A model generated the notes under the pieces. That model was not told where the DNA came from. It did not search any database and saw only the letters and a program-made list of their open reading frames with translations. 64,000 nucleotides of DNA, from NCBI RefSeq assembly GCF_003815775.1, contig NZ_CP033926.1, positions 4,154,001-4,218,000 on the forward strand, given 5' to 3'. Origin of the DNA: Chryseobacterium joostei (GTDB lineage Bacteria; Bacteroidota; Bacteroidia; Flavobacteriales; Weeksellaceae). Numbering within the stretch: position 1 is the first letter of the stretch; every line of letters begins with the position of its first letter. The position numbers and the translations under genes were made by a program. Positions 48,801 to 55,547 of the stretch are shown one piece after another.

Positions 48801-50660
48801 AGCACTTTACAGCCATTGGTAGATCTTACCGTGGATGATATTAAGATGAATGGTAATGAAATGGGGGATATCTCTATTTCTGCCACCAATGGATTCTCTC
48901 TGAATGTATATGATATTGATGTTAAAGTTCATTCAGCAGGAGTGCTTGGAAACAATAGTCTGAATCTTACAGGTACGGTTAATAACAATACCGCTTCTCC
49001 AACTATTGATCTGACAGCAGAAATGAGAGACTTTGACTTATCATTTACACAGCAGTTTGTTCAGACCATTTTTGGAAATCTTAGAGGTAAGGCAACCGGA
49101 GATCTTAAGATTAATGGGAAGCTTCGTAACCTTGACTACAATGGAGATATAGCCTTAAAGGATTTTGGATTAAAGCTTCTCTTTACGGGAGTAGATTATT
49201 CATTTGACGACACAGTAATACAGCTAACCAAAGGGTTGGCTATCCTCAATAATATCGAAGTTCATGACGGTAGATCAAACTCCAAGGGGAATATTTCTGG
49301 GGCGATCCAGTTTGAAACACTTTCTTCAATGGGGGTATCTCTCGTAATGAGGGCAGACAACCTGTTGATGCTTAATACAACTCAAAAGGACTTTGACCTG
49401 TTTTGGGGAAGAGTATATGGACAGGGAGATCTTTATGTGGATGGACCGGTTTCAGGGCTAAGTATTACAACGCCTAATATGAAAGCTCTTAACGGAAGTA
49501 CTTTCACCTTTAATTCCAGTTCTACCTCCAATGTAGAAGAATTCAAGATGCTGAGGTTCCTGAAAGAAGGAAAAGATGGTTTGGTAACTCTGGAAGAAAA
49601 GAAAAAGACAGGTGCCAATATGAATATTGATTTTAATTTGGCTGTAGATAAAGGAACCACCGTAAATGTACTTGTGGGTGATGATGTAGGAAATATTACG
49701 GTAAAGGGAGTTGCAGATCCTCTGAAATTCCAGATGAACAGACAAGGAAACATCGCCATGAGCGGAACATATAAGGTAGATAACGGAACATTTGTTTCCA
49801 AGGCAATCCTTAACAAGACTTTCCAGATTGAAAAGAATAGTAGTATCAGATGGGATGGTGACGCTATGAAGCCGGCACTTGATATTACAGCCAACTATGT
49901 AAGAATGGTTTCTAATGCGGGAGAGTATCTGAGTATGGGGAAACTTCAGCCTATCAGTATTATGTTGCAGGCCAACATTACCGAATCTTTGATGGATCCT
50001 AAAGTGGAACTGAACCTTACAGCAATGGATGTTTCCAGCCAGGTAAGAGAAACACTGGCTGCTAAAATGAGCCAGGAGGGAGAAAAAGTACTTCAGTTTG
50101 GTTCCGTTCTTCTTTTAAGTACATTTAATGTGTCCAACACAGGTGGGGTAGATGTAAATGTAGGGAACGTAGCCGAATCGTCAGGATATAATATGCTTCT
50201 AAAGCAGTTGGGGTCCGTTCTTAATACCATGAGTAATGAATTCCAGATTGACCTGAATTATGTAAAAGGTGACCAGAACTCAAACATTGGAGACAGGGCT
50301 AATGCGGGGCTTAGCGTGGCTGTCTCACCTAGGATAAATATTAAAACCGGACTAGGAATTCCATTGTCTAAAACCGACGCCAATAGCAGCGGAGCACAAA
50401 ATAATTATCTTTCCGGTGAGGGATCTATAGAATATGACCTTTCCAAGAAAAATGATGGTACTTTGGTTCTACGAGGGTATTCCAAGCCTACAAACATCGG
50501 TATGATAAGTACAAACGGAGCTGCTAATCAAGCTTATGGAGTAGGAGTTATGTGGAGTAAAAGCTTCAATTCTTTGTTTAAAAAGAAGAAAAAAGATAAA
50601 AAAACCGTTACGGACAAAGCAGAAATAAAAACAGATTCTATAAAATCACATGCTAAATAA
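45858..50660 (+). CDS. tamB: TamB-like translocation/assembly module protein, 1600 aa
   Basis: I start it at ATG 45858 (MAKLENNNENENKK); the frame is open 31 codons further, but that part lies inside tsaD. An amphipathic Lys/Glu-rich N-terminal stretch (about 15-65, VQKTVENVEGKVRETVKEA) is followed by a single membrane helix (about 74-97) and then some 1400 residues of AsmA/TamB-type beta-strand repeats. The C-terminal DUF490 region (about 1250-1500) holds LNLTAMDVSSQVRETLAAKM and VLQFGSVLLLSTFNVS. TamB-like proteins span the periplasm and carry phospholipids or help assemble outer-membrane proteins. The C-terminal tail is Lys-rich, as in other flavobacterial copies. Confidence 0.87.
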   Translation: MAKLENNNENENKKSVTENLGDQVQKTVENVEGKVRETVKEASELASDAINHPIETAEEFGKQAIKDVTSYSWWAKLLLILFWLGIVLVGGVLVAVNLPVTKQWAADQALKLVNNDFKSGFSTESVDVNYFGNVTIKGLKVKDYKGLDFIQAREFRADSDWISLAVNAISGKSNSLSFNSLTLVNADIKVITYKGDSISNFVRFTELFDDGKKRDPKKPPFQLNSRVQILDSKVSIINENSSGDHGKWLTATNFNLKAPNVKVNGPNVSALINNMSFVTSRWGKSHIVDTFSTELSLTKQFLSLKDLTLNTDHTLLQGDIKFNLHDGSWADFADKVRWDMNIQQGSQVSGYDISYFVTNWDNFKPFNLAGKMTGPLNKFHLEDFLIRNPDVNIATKTMKVDNLLNGHFSIETKDLSTDFTYKDLKAMMPTFISSKMKNFADDFGKLKYNGTAKVNPDQIYVDNGNLMTGIGQAKISKLSLTGYSTAMPKYSGYLDVKDLNTSVITKNKTVGLISGKFDLNGQSFDVNTMRLTTKSQIASIEIMDKVINNLYLDGLLDHKKYNGLITVNDEQAKATIKGLIDFSTSKVAMDVNADVTHLNMNYFTNKPGSQIVSGQVEGKMSMSSINDLTLDVNANNLHFATATQKYDIPNAKVKTFIEAGGRVIDVDAPGAATGKISGKYSLADLAGMVENGVGRILVGPPPRKLYRGQNFAMKFDVQQGLVNYFLPELKLPHGALVEGEYDGNSNNLILNLDASALKYIMTKEEEITDADKALASSNPDYKINDRKNINKDSASVDSVKIRINTANLDQQLYARINRLEYNKNIIKDFELKGNNENGNTLHLATVFKHGSPDDELNENLKEYAINVDQSTDAAGDYVFRFEPTEVKFNEVTWAIDTSPELNHSITYRKKTADFDIRNLRVYSDKSALFIKEAQFKSAKDFYLDADISDFAIEKLLEMQSGGNGMNIQGLANGSVKIKMDKSTLQPLVDLTVDDIKMNGNEMGDISISATNGFSLNVYDIDVKVHSAGVLGNNSLNLTGTVNNNTASPTIDLTAEMRDFDLSFTQQFVQTIFGNLRGKATGDLKINGKLRNLDYNGDIALKDFGLKLLFTGVDYSFDDTVIQLTKGLAILNNIEVHDGRSNSKGNISGAIQFETLSSMGVSLVMRADNLLMLNTTQKDFDLFWGRVYGQGDLYVDGPVSGLSITTPNMKALNGSTFTFNSSSTSNVEEFKMLRFLKEGKDGLVTLEEKKKTGANMNIDFNLAVDKGTTVNVLVGDDVGNITVKGVADPLKFQMNRQGNIAMSGTYKVDNGTFVSKAILNKTFQIEKNSSIRWDGDAMKPALDITANYVRMVSNAGEYLSMGKLQPISIMLQANITESLMDPKVELNLTAMDVSSQVRETLAAKMSQEGEKVLQFGSVLLLSTFNVSNTGGVDVNVGNVAESSGYNMLLKQLGSVLNTMSNEFQIDLNYVKGDQNSNIGDRANAGLSVAVSPRINIKTGLGIPLSKTDANSSGAQNNYLSGEGSIEYDLSKKNDGTLVLRGYSKPTNIGMISTNGAANQAYGVGVMWSKSFNSLFKKKKKDKKTVTDKAEIKTDSIKSHAK

Positions 50661-50742
50661 TCAGAATATTTTAATGATTTTTATCATCCGTGTTAATTAT
50701 TGTTAATATTTGATATATATTTTTTAGTTAAATTATTTTTCG

Positions 50743-50750
50743 TAAATTTG
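50743..50750 (+). promoter_or_regulatory. -7 box upstream of the Lrp/AsnC gene
   Basis: TAAATTTG followed by C fits the Bacteroidota -7 element, 44 bases before the ATG. No convincing TTTG stands 19 to 21 bases upstream, so the -33 part is weak. Confidence 0.4.
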
Positions 50751-50794
50751 CAAAAAATACATAGATTTTTTAAAGAAATTGTAATTTAACTAAT

Positions 50795-51265
50795 ATGAAC
50801 TATCAACTGGACGAAATAGACAAGAAGATTCTTGATTTCTTAGTAGAAAACACAAGAATGCCTTTTACTGAAATTGCAAAGCAGATGGACGTTTCTGCTG
50901 GAACAATTCACGTAAGAGTGAAAAAGATGGAAGATGCAGGTATTATTTTGGGATCATCTCTTAACATCGATTATGGTAAGCTGGACTACCACTTTACAGC
51001 TTTCATCGGAATCCTTTTGACAAAATCAAACCGTACTCAAGAAGTATTGAAAGAATTGTCAACTATTCCTAACGTAATCGAGGCAAGTGTTATTTCCGGA
51101 AAATATAATATTTTCTGTAAAGTAAGAGCAAAGAATACAGATGATGCCAAAAGAATTATTTATCAGATTGATGATATTCAGGATGTAATGAGAACTGAAA
51201 GTATGATTTCCATGGAAGAATACCTAAGTGACAAAAATAGACTGATCAACGCTATCTCTATTTAA
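50795..51265 (+). CDS. Lrp/AsnC family transcriptional regulator
   Basis: 156 residues. An N-terminal winged helix-turn-helix (about 4-60; FTEIAKQMDVSAGTIHVRVK) precedes a RAM/AsnC effector domain (about 65-150; VIEASVISGKYNIFCKVRAK). Family members are octameric feast/famine regulators that bind amino acids. The targets are not visible; the gene has its own leader and a strong terminator, so it is monocistronic. Confidence 0.9.
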   Translation: MNYQLDEIDKKILDFLVENTRMPFTEIAKQMDVSAGTIHVRVKKMEDAGIILGSSLNIDYGKLDYHFTAFIGILLTKSNRTQEVLKELSTIPNVIEASVISGKYNIFCKVRAKNTDDAKRIIYQIDDIQDVMRTESMISMEEYLSDKNRLINAISI

Positions 51266-51290
51266 TTCAAATTTTAAACGAATAACTATA

Positions 51291-51328
51291 AAAGAACTTA
51301 TGAAATCTCTCATAAGTTCTTTATTTTT
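51291..51328 (+). terminator. terminator of the Lrp/AsnC gene
   Basis: A 13-bp perfect stem AAAGAACTTATGA / TCATAAGTTCTTT with a 6-base loop, followed by ATTTTTG. It ends 7 bases before the next ATG. Confidence 0.88.
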
Positions 51329-51334
51329 GTACCT

Positions 51335-51712
51335 ATGGAAGAATACACGTATTTTGACGAAGATCCGAAGAAAGGATGGGGGTTTGTACTGGCATTTGCT
51401 GCCTTGATGTTGTTTACAGTAATGGGACTGGGAATAGATGTTGATGAGTATATTCAGCATGAATTCCTTGATATTCCAAAGTGGTATTTTTATATTATCT
51501 TCTCCATTGATGTGCTGATGATGCTGGGTCTGATCCTGATGTTTTTCTATAAAAAAATAGGAATTATTATGTTTCCGGCTCTATTGGTATTGCATTTTTT
51601 CATGCATAATTACTACTTATCAACGTTTTTATATACAGACGTTACCAACCTTTTCCTTTTTACAGGTTTTGGAATGCTGGCGATTATTCCGAAGTGGAAG
51701 TTTTTTAAATAA
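51335..51712 (+). CDS. DUF2569-like membrane protein, 125 aa
   Basis: Four predicted membrane helices (about residues 15-32, 47-68, 72-90, 98-118) and a short acidic N-terminus with KKGWGF just before the first helix. The helix layout and the internal DEYIQHEFLDIPKWYF fit the DUF2569 family, whose function is unknown. It starts just after the terminator of the Lrp gene, so its promoter must overlap that hairpin. Its stop is 15 bases from the convergent SPASM gene. Confidence 0.6.
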   Translation: MEEYTYFDEDPKKGWGFVLAFAALMLFTVMGLGIDVDEYIQHEFLDIPKWYFYIIFSIDVLMMLGLILMFFYKKIGIIMFPALLVLHFFMHNYYLSTFLYTDVTNLFLFTGFGMLAIIPKWKFFK

Positions 51713-51727
51713 GAAATAAAGAAAATA

Positions 51728-52795
51728 CTATAGGCTGTAGGAATGGATAGCTTTCTGTTTTAGCGGATTGTTACTCCATTCTTCCCACTCATTGGTATAG
51801 GGATTATAGCCACATTTCAGAGGCTTTGAAAGGTCTAGTCCATTCGGGGCATAATGAGAGCTTTCCGTATAGGCTCTGCAGTCTGTGCAGATGTATCTGA
51901 ACTCACAGTCCTTGCAAACTTCTATATGATCCTTGGTGATGTTCCAGTATTTTTTAAAATCTGGGTGTTGTAATGCTTCTTCTAGGCTTACATTCCTGAT
52001 GTTCCCGAAGCTTTCCTGCATTAAGGGACAGTTTTTAATATGGCTATCCTTATCAATTCCTATTTTTTTATGGAGACAAGAATTGTGGTTAATAGCTTCC
52101 AGTACTTTTGGAAGATTCGTATTGAAATATTTCATGTCTACTTTTCCACAAGAAGATATCTTTAGGTGGTCTTCCACAAAGTTTAGGGTAAACCTGAATT
52201 CATCCTTGGTTTTGAAAGATTCCTTAGGACAATTATAAAAAATGACATTGTATATCCTCTCAGTTCCTTGGTTGAGGTTTTGCATGAATGTGTCGTTTAT
52301 TTCTTCATAAAATGGAGAGAATATTTCAATTCCTGAGAGTACAGAAGATTTAAATACTTTGTCAATATATATGAAATCTTCTACTGTAAATGATTTTGAA
52401 CTGTAAATAACCAAATGTTTAATTTCTAGATTCTCTATTGAAATTTTGAGTTGATCCAGCATACTAATATCTGCTATTTCTATAAAAATATCTGTTATCA
52501 CACTCGGCTCAGAATATTCATGAGATAAGGCAGGAAAATCTTTATCCCAGCCATTCTCTGTAATAAACCCATATTCATTCTCCAGCAGTATATCCAGATA
52601 TTCCTGAGCGATCTTTTTTGATTCTTCATCATACATTCCTAAAACCTCTTCAATGGAAAGGTTTTTTAATTCCTCAATCATTTCATTAAATTCTAATGGA
52701 TATAACTCAGAAATATTTCTCTGCAGGTCGGAGATTAATATTCTGCCTGCACCCTTTGTAATCAGTATTGTAGAAAATAAATTAAAATACCTCAT
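51728..52795 (-). CDS. gwsS: grasp-with-spasm system SPASM-domain peptide maturase
   Basis: 355 residues. The C-terminal SPASM-type cysteine pattern is clear: SCGKV near residue 216, SCLHKK near 239, KNCPLM near 254, CKDCEFRYICTDC (about 293-305) and KCGYNPYT (about 327). The N-terminal 200 residues have the length of a radical-SAM barrel but no CxxxCxxC cluster motif, so it probably binds auxiliary iron-sulfur clusters only. In the known grasp-with-spasm systems such a protein works with an ATP-grasp ligase on a GG-leader peptide. Its ATG overlaps the stop of the 59-codon gene (ATGA at 52795-52792). Last gene of the cluster. Confidence 0.82.
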   Translation of the reverse strand: MRYFNLFSTILITKGAGRILISDLQRNISELYPLEFNEMIEELKNLSIEEVLGMYDEESKKIAQEYLDILLENEYGFITENGWDKDFPALSHEYSEPSVITDIFIEIADISMLDQLKISIENLEIKHLVIYSSKSFTVEDFIYIDKVFKSSVLSGIEIFSPFYEEINDTFMQNLNQGTERIYNVIFYNCPKESFKTKDEFRFTLNFVEDHLKISSCGKVDMKYFNTNLPKVLEAINHNSCLHKKIGIDKDSHIKNCPLMQESFGNIRNVSLEEALQHPDFKKYWNITKDHIEVCKDCEFRYICTDCRAYTESSHYAPNGLDLSKPLKCGYNPYTNEWEEWSNNPLKQKAIHSYSL

Positions 52796-52971
52796 AATAA
52801 ACGATTTAAAGATTTTACAGGTTTTTCTCTTATGTAGAAATCTGTTTGATATTTTTCACATGTTACAAAATAGATAATATCGTTTTTCTGTTTCAATTTT
52901 TGATCCTCAAAAACCTCTATATGCTTAAATGTTAGAGGCAGCTTATTTTTTTCTTTAACTTTTATCTTCAT
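52792..52971 (-). CDS. 59-residue protein inside the grasp-with-spasm operon
   Basis: The frame begins at ATG 52971, which overlaps the TGA of the ATP-grasp gene (52970-52968), and ends at TGA 52794-52792, which overlaps the ATG of the SPASM gene. It thus fills the gap exactly and is coupled on both sides. The product starts MKIKVKEKNKLPLTFKHIEV and goes on with DIIYFVTCEKYQTDFYIREK; it is basic, with one Cys, no GG and no membrane segment. The beta-alpha style would suit a small binding domain. I do not know a family for it. A leader-recognition or scaffold role is a guess from position. Confidence 0.75.
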   Translation of the reverse strand: MKIKVKEKNKLPLTFKHIEVFEDQKLKQKNDIIYFVTCEKYQTDFYIREKPVKSLNRLL

Positions 52972-53873
52972 AAATAATCAGCTATTTCTTTGTCCAGCGA
53001 ATAGTTACATGCATATGACATCCCTAGAAACTGACCAATGGTATTTACTTCCAGGAAATAAAACCGGCCGTTCTTTCCCTTTATAAAATCCAGGGAACCA
53101 CAATTGAGATCAAGAGAAAGCATCAGTAGATGAATTTTCTCCTCAATTTCACGGGAAAGTTGATAAGGAATATTTCTGTTGGGCTTTGTTAAATTATACT
53201 TTCTGAAATCTGTTTTCGTCTGTTCATCATTTTGAGAAAAGATGGCCATAGACCAGCATTTTCCGTTGAGGTAAAATGTCCGGATTTCAAAATTTTTTTC
53301 AATTTTCTCCTGAAAAAAAGTAATAAAGAAACTGGACCTTTCTTTCTTTTGAACAACTGTTGTATACATAATGCCATTCAAATCTGTATCTATTGAATCT
53401 AATATTGGATTTCCTGCAATTGTTTTAATAATAGTATCACCCAATAGAATAGTGTCTGTATGGTCTGCCAAAAAATACTTGGGAACGTCCAATCCTATTT
53501 TCTGTGCTTGTTCCAACACCAAAAGCTTATTGATATCACTATTGCTTTCCTTATTAATGTGTTTTTTAGATTCCAGGGTTTTTCGTACATAGTCTTCCAG
53601 CCAGTGCTGTACCTCATTCATATGGGCATTTACTGCTTGGTTTTCATATCTCAGACGTTTTATTTTTAATCTTCCTCTTCTGTACCATACGCTCGAAATA
53701 TCTTCCAGAAAAAAAGAATTTCTGTTACTCTCCAAAAAAATACTTTTATTGATCACTTTAATTTCAAAGACTTCATTCTCATGTACACGGATAAATTTTT
53801 TATCCATTTTCAGAAGCCATTTGATGATTTTAACAGTAGTTCTTTCGCTGTTATTGGAAATAATAAGAATCAT
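52968..53873 (-). CDS. gwsG: grasp-with-spasm system ATP-grasp peptide maturase
   Basis: 301 residues of the RimK/MvdD-type ATP-grasp ligase fold. Visible marks are SVWYRRGRLKIKR (about 61-73), NKLLVLEQAQKIGLDVPKYF (about 114-133), the strand EIRTFYLNGKCWSMAIFSQ (about 197-215) and the metal and nucleotide part LNCGSLDFIKGKNGRFYFLE (about 255-274) followed by VNTIGQF. Such ligases form omega-ester or omega-amide links between acidic side chains and Ser/Thr or Lys of a precursor peptide. ATGA overlaps join it to the lipoprotein gene before and the 59-codon gene after it. Confidence 0.88.
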   Translation of the reverse strand: MILIISNNSERTTVKIIKWLLKMDKKFIRVHENEVFEIKVINKSIFLESNRNSFFLEDISSVWYRRGRLKIKRLRYENQAVNAHMNEVQHWLEDYVRKTLESKKHINKESNSDINKLLVLEQAQKIGLDVPKYFLADHTDTILLGDTIIKTIAGNPILDSIDTDLNGIMYTTVVQKKERSSFFITFFQEKIEKNFEIRTFYLNGKCWSMAIFSQNDEQTKTDFRKYNLTKPNRNIPYQLSREIEEKIHLLMLSLDLNCGSLDFIKGKNGRFYFLEVNTIGQFLGMSYACNYSLDKEIADYL

Positions 53874-54766
53874 TTCTTTAAATAATCTTTTGTGATTTTT
53901 GAAGCATGCTTAAAGCTGGGTAAACCTATGCTTTTTCTGTTACGGTTTACTTTTACAGAGTCTATCACTGCATCATAGCTGGGATATATTCCGTACACCA
54001 TTCCTTTTTTGCTTATCTGAAGACTATACCTGTCTACCATGTTGGCGTAATCCCGGGGGACACAGTCTCCAGATTTGATATATTCTAACATTTTTGTTTT
54101 TAAATAAGAATACTCTTCAGCATCTACCATATGACTGAATAGGGGATGCATTGGCATGAATACACCATTATTCCCAATAAGCCCTATTTTTTGCAGTGAT
54201 GGGTAGCCGTAGTTATCAAAGGTCCATTTTATTAATTGAGCGTTTATTTTATCATTTTTAATCATTATTTGAGGGTTTTTCCTGCCTTCTGCCTGATCCC
54301 TTATGAAAGCAATGGTAAAAGAATCCACTAATCTTTTATTCAACCCTTTTTTCCAGTCGGTAATTTTTTGCTTTACCTCACTGCTATCTATTCCGTATTT
54401 TTGGTATAAGCCAAAATACTTTTTATAGGAACCCTCATAGGGAGCAAGCAAGGGAATAAGTTTATAAAGGCTTTTTTTTCCACCAAAACTTTGATGATAC
54501 TTTTCAGCAAGTGTGATGTAGGTTTCATATTCCTTAATACGCTCCTGATTTTTTGGGCTGTATCTTTTGAATAACTTTCTGTATTGCTTTATAGCTTCTT
54601 CAGGCTGATTAGCCATTCTATAAATACTGTCAATTTCATTTACCCTATTGTAATAAACTATGTAATTATGGTTTTTGCTTTTACAGGATAAAATGAGGAT
54701 ACCTGCCAAAAGCAGATATAGAGTGGATGTCATGAGGCATGGTTTTAATTGTACTTTTCTTTCCAT
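53870..54766 (-). CDS. lipoprotein in the grasp-with-spasm cluster, 298 aa
   Basis: From ATG 54766 the protein begins MERKVQLKPCLMTSTLYLLL and reaches a lipobox (LILSCKSKN); a start at the inner MTSTLY is also possible. The frame is open 34 codons upstream, but those run into the precursor spacer. The mature part is helical with TPR-like features (IDSIYRMANQPEEAIKQYRK) and a C-terminal region ending DYLKK. No catalytic motif is visible. The ATGA overlap with gwsG ties it to the pathway, perhaps as a surface receptor or carrier of the modified peptide. Confidence 0.7.
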   Translation of the reverse strand: MERKVQLKPCLMTSTLYLLLAGILILSCKSKNHNYIVYYNRVNEIDSIYRMANQPEEAIKQYRKLFKRYSPKNQERIKEYETYITLAEKYHQSFGGKKSLYKLIPLLAPYEGSYKKYFGLYQKYGIDSSEVKQKITDWKKGLNKRLVDSFTIAFIRDQAEGRKNPQIMIKNDKINAQLIKWTFDNYGYPSLQKIGLIGNNGVFMPMHPLFSHMVDAEEYSYLKTKMLEYIKSGDCVPRDYANMVDRYSLQISKKGMVYGIYPSYDAVIDSVKVNRNRKSIGLPSFKHASKITKDYLKK

Positions 54767-54861
54767 CTGTATCGTCAATTTATTATAAGAGTTTTCTCTT
54801 GTATATTCAAATATAAAAGGAGGATTGCTCCTCCCCTTACAAGTGATTAGACTAATATGTT

Positions 54862-55047
54862 TTAGCAAATTTCTAATGTTGATACATACTCATGATCTAG
54901 ATAGGTTTCTTTGTCATAGCATTCTCCACGATTAGTAACTACATAGTTTACTGCTGTACCGTCTCCTCCTTTAATCATTTGAAGATTTTTCATTTTTTTG
55001 TTTTCTAAAGAAGAGAAGTTTCTCTTCATTCCAATTAATTTTTTCAT
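54862..55047 (-). CDS. grasp-with-spasm system precursor peptide, 61 aa
   Basis: A small peptide starting MKKLIGMKRNFSSLENKKMK with a leader that ends MIKGG (Gly27-Gly28), the cut site used by C39-type export peptidases. The core, residues 29-61, holds seven acidic residues (29, 42, 45, 47, 51, 53, 59), Thr31, Thr38, Thr48, Thr57, Ser56, Lys46, and Cys43 and Cys61, the last being the C-terminus. Acidic and hydroxyl or Lys side chains are what ATP-grasp ligases join. It is the first gene of the cluster and is followed by 95 bases before the lipoprotein gene. No export peptidase lies in the cluster. Confidence 0.85.
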   Translation of the reverse strand: MKKLIGMKRNFSSLENKKMKNLQMIKGGDGTAVNYVVTNRGECYDKETYLDHEYVSTLEIC

Positions 55048-55181
55048 GTTAATAAATTTTTTAATTTAATAAATCATTTGTGCCATAGAATTCCCTGGCA
55101 TTGGGTTAATACTCCGCATATTTATTTTGTACTGTACACATACAATCTAAATAGAAGATTATTTTATCAACGTTGATGTTT

Positions 55182-55222
55182 CAAAACTAAAAATAATTAG
55201 ATCACTTTAGCGTGATCTAATT
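55182..55222 (-). promoter_or_regulatory. candidate -7 box and adjoining dyad upstream of the RiPP precursor
   Basis: On the minus strand TAGTTTTG (55189-55182) fits a -7 box. No TTTG lies at the -33 distance; instead an inverted repeat, AATTAGATCAC / GTGATCTAATT (11 bp, 6-base loop, 55195-55222), covers that place. This is the layout of an activator or repressor site. It could also be a terminator for the gene at 55548-57398, because ATTATTTTT follows on the minus strand. A perfect palindrome ATCAACGTTGAT stands at 55166-55177. I see nothing else in 55048-55547. Confidence 0.4.
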
Positions 55223-55547
55223 TGCAGATTGTATGTAGATTTCTTTGTTTTTTGCAGTGAAATTTTTACAAAAATGTACATCCTTATCTTAAGGAATTTG
55301 TAAAAGAATTTAATAAAAAGGAAATGTTTTTGATCAAAGCAAAATGGATTATCTCATTGTATATAAATGAAATATTATTCAAATGGGATAGAGCTGTAAT
55401 ATTTTCTATTGTACACAATATTGGATTTTGTCTAATGTGCATCAAAGCCAGATAATTTATCTAAAAAAGAAAATTGAGATACCAGTAAAAAGTAATATAA
55501 AATTTTTGATTTTTGTCTTTAGAAAAAAGTTACTACAATGTATATGC

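Noticed and set aside
53870..54868. Longer start of the cluster lipoprotein at 54868
   Set aside because: It would put 34 residues before the signal sequence and overlap the end of the precursor gene; the ATG at 54766 gives a normal lipoprotein signal.
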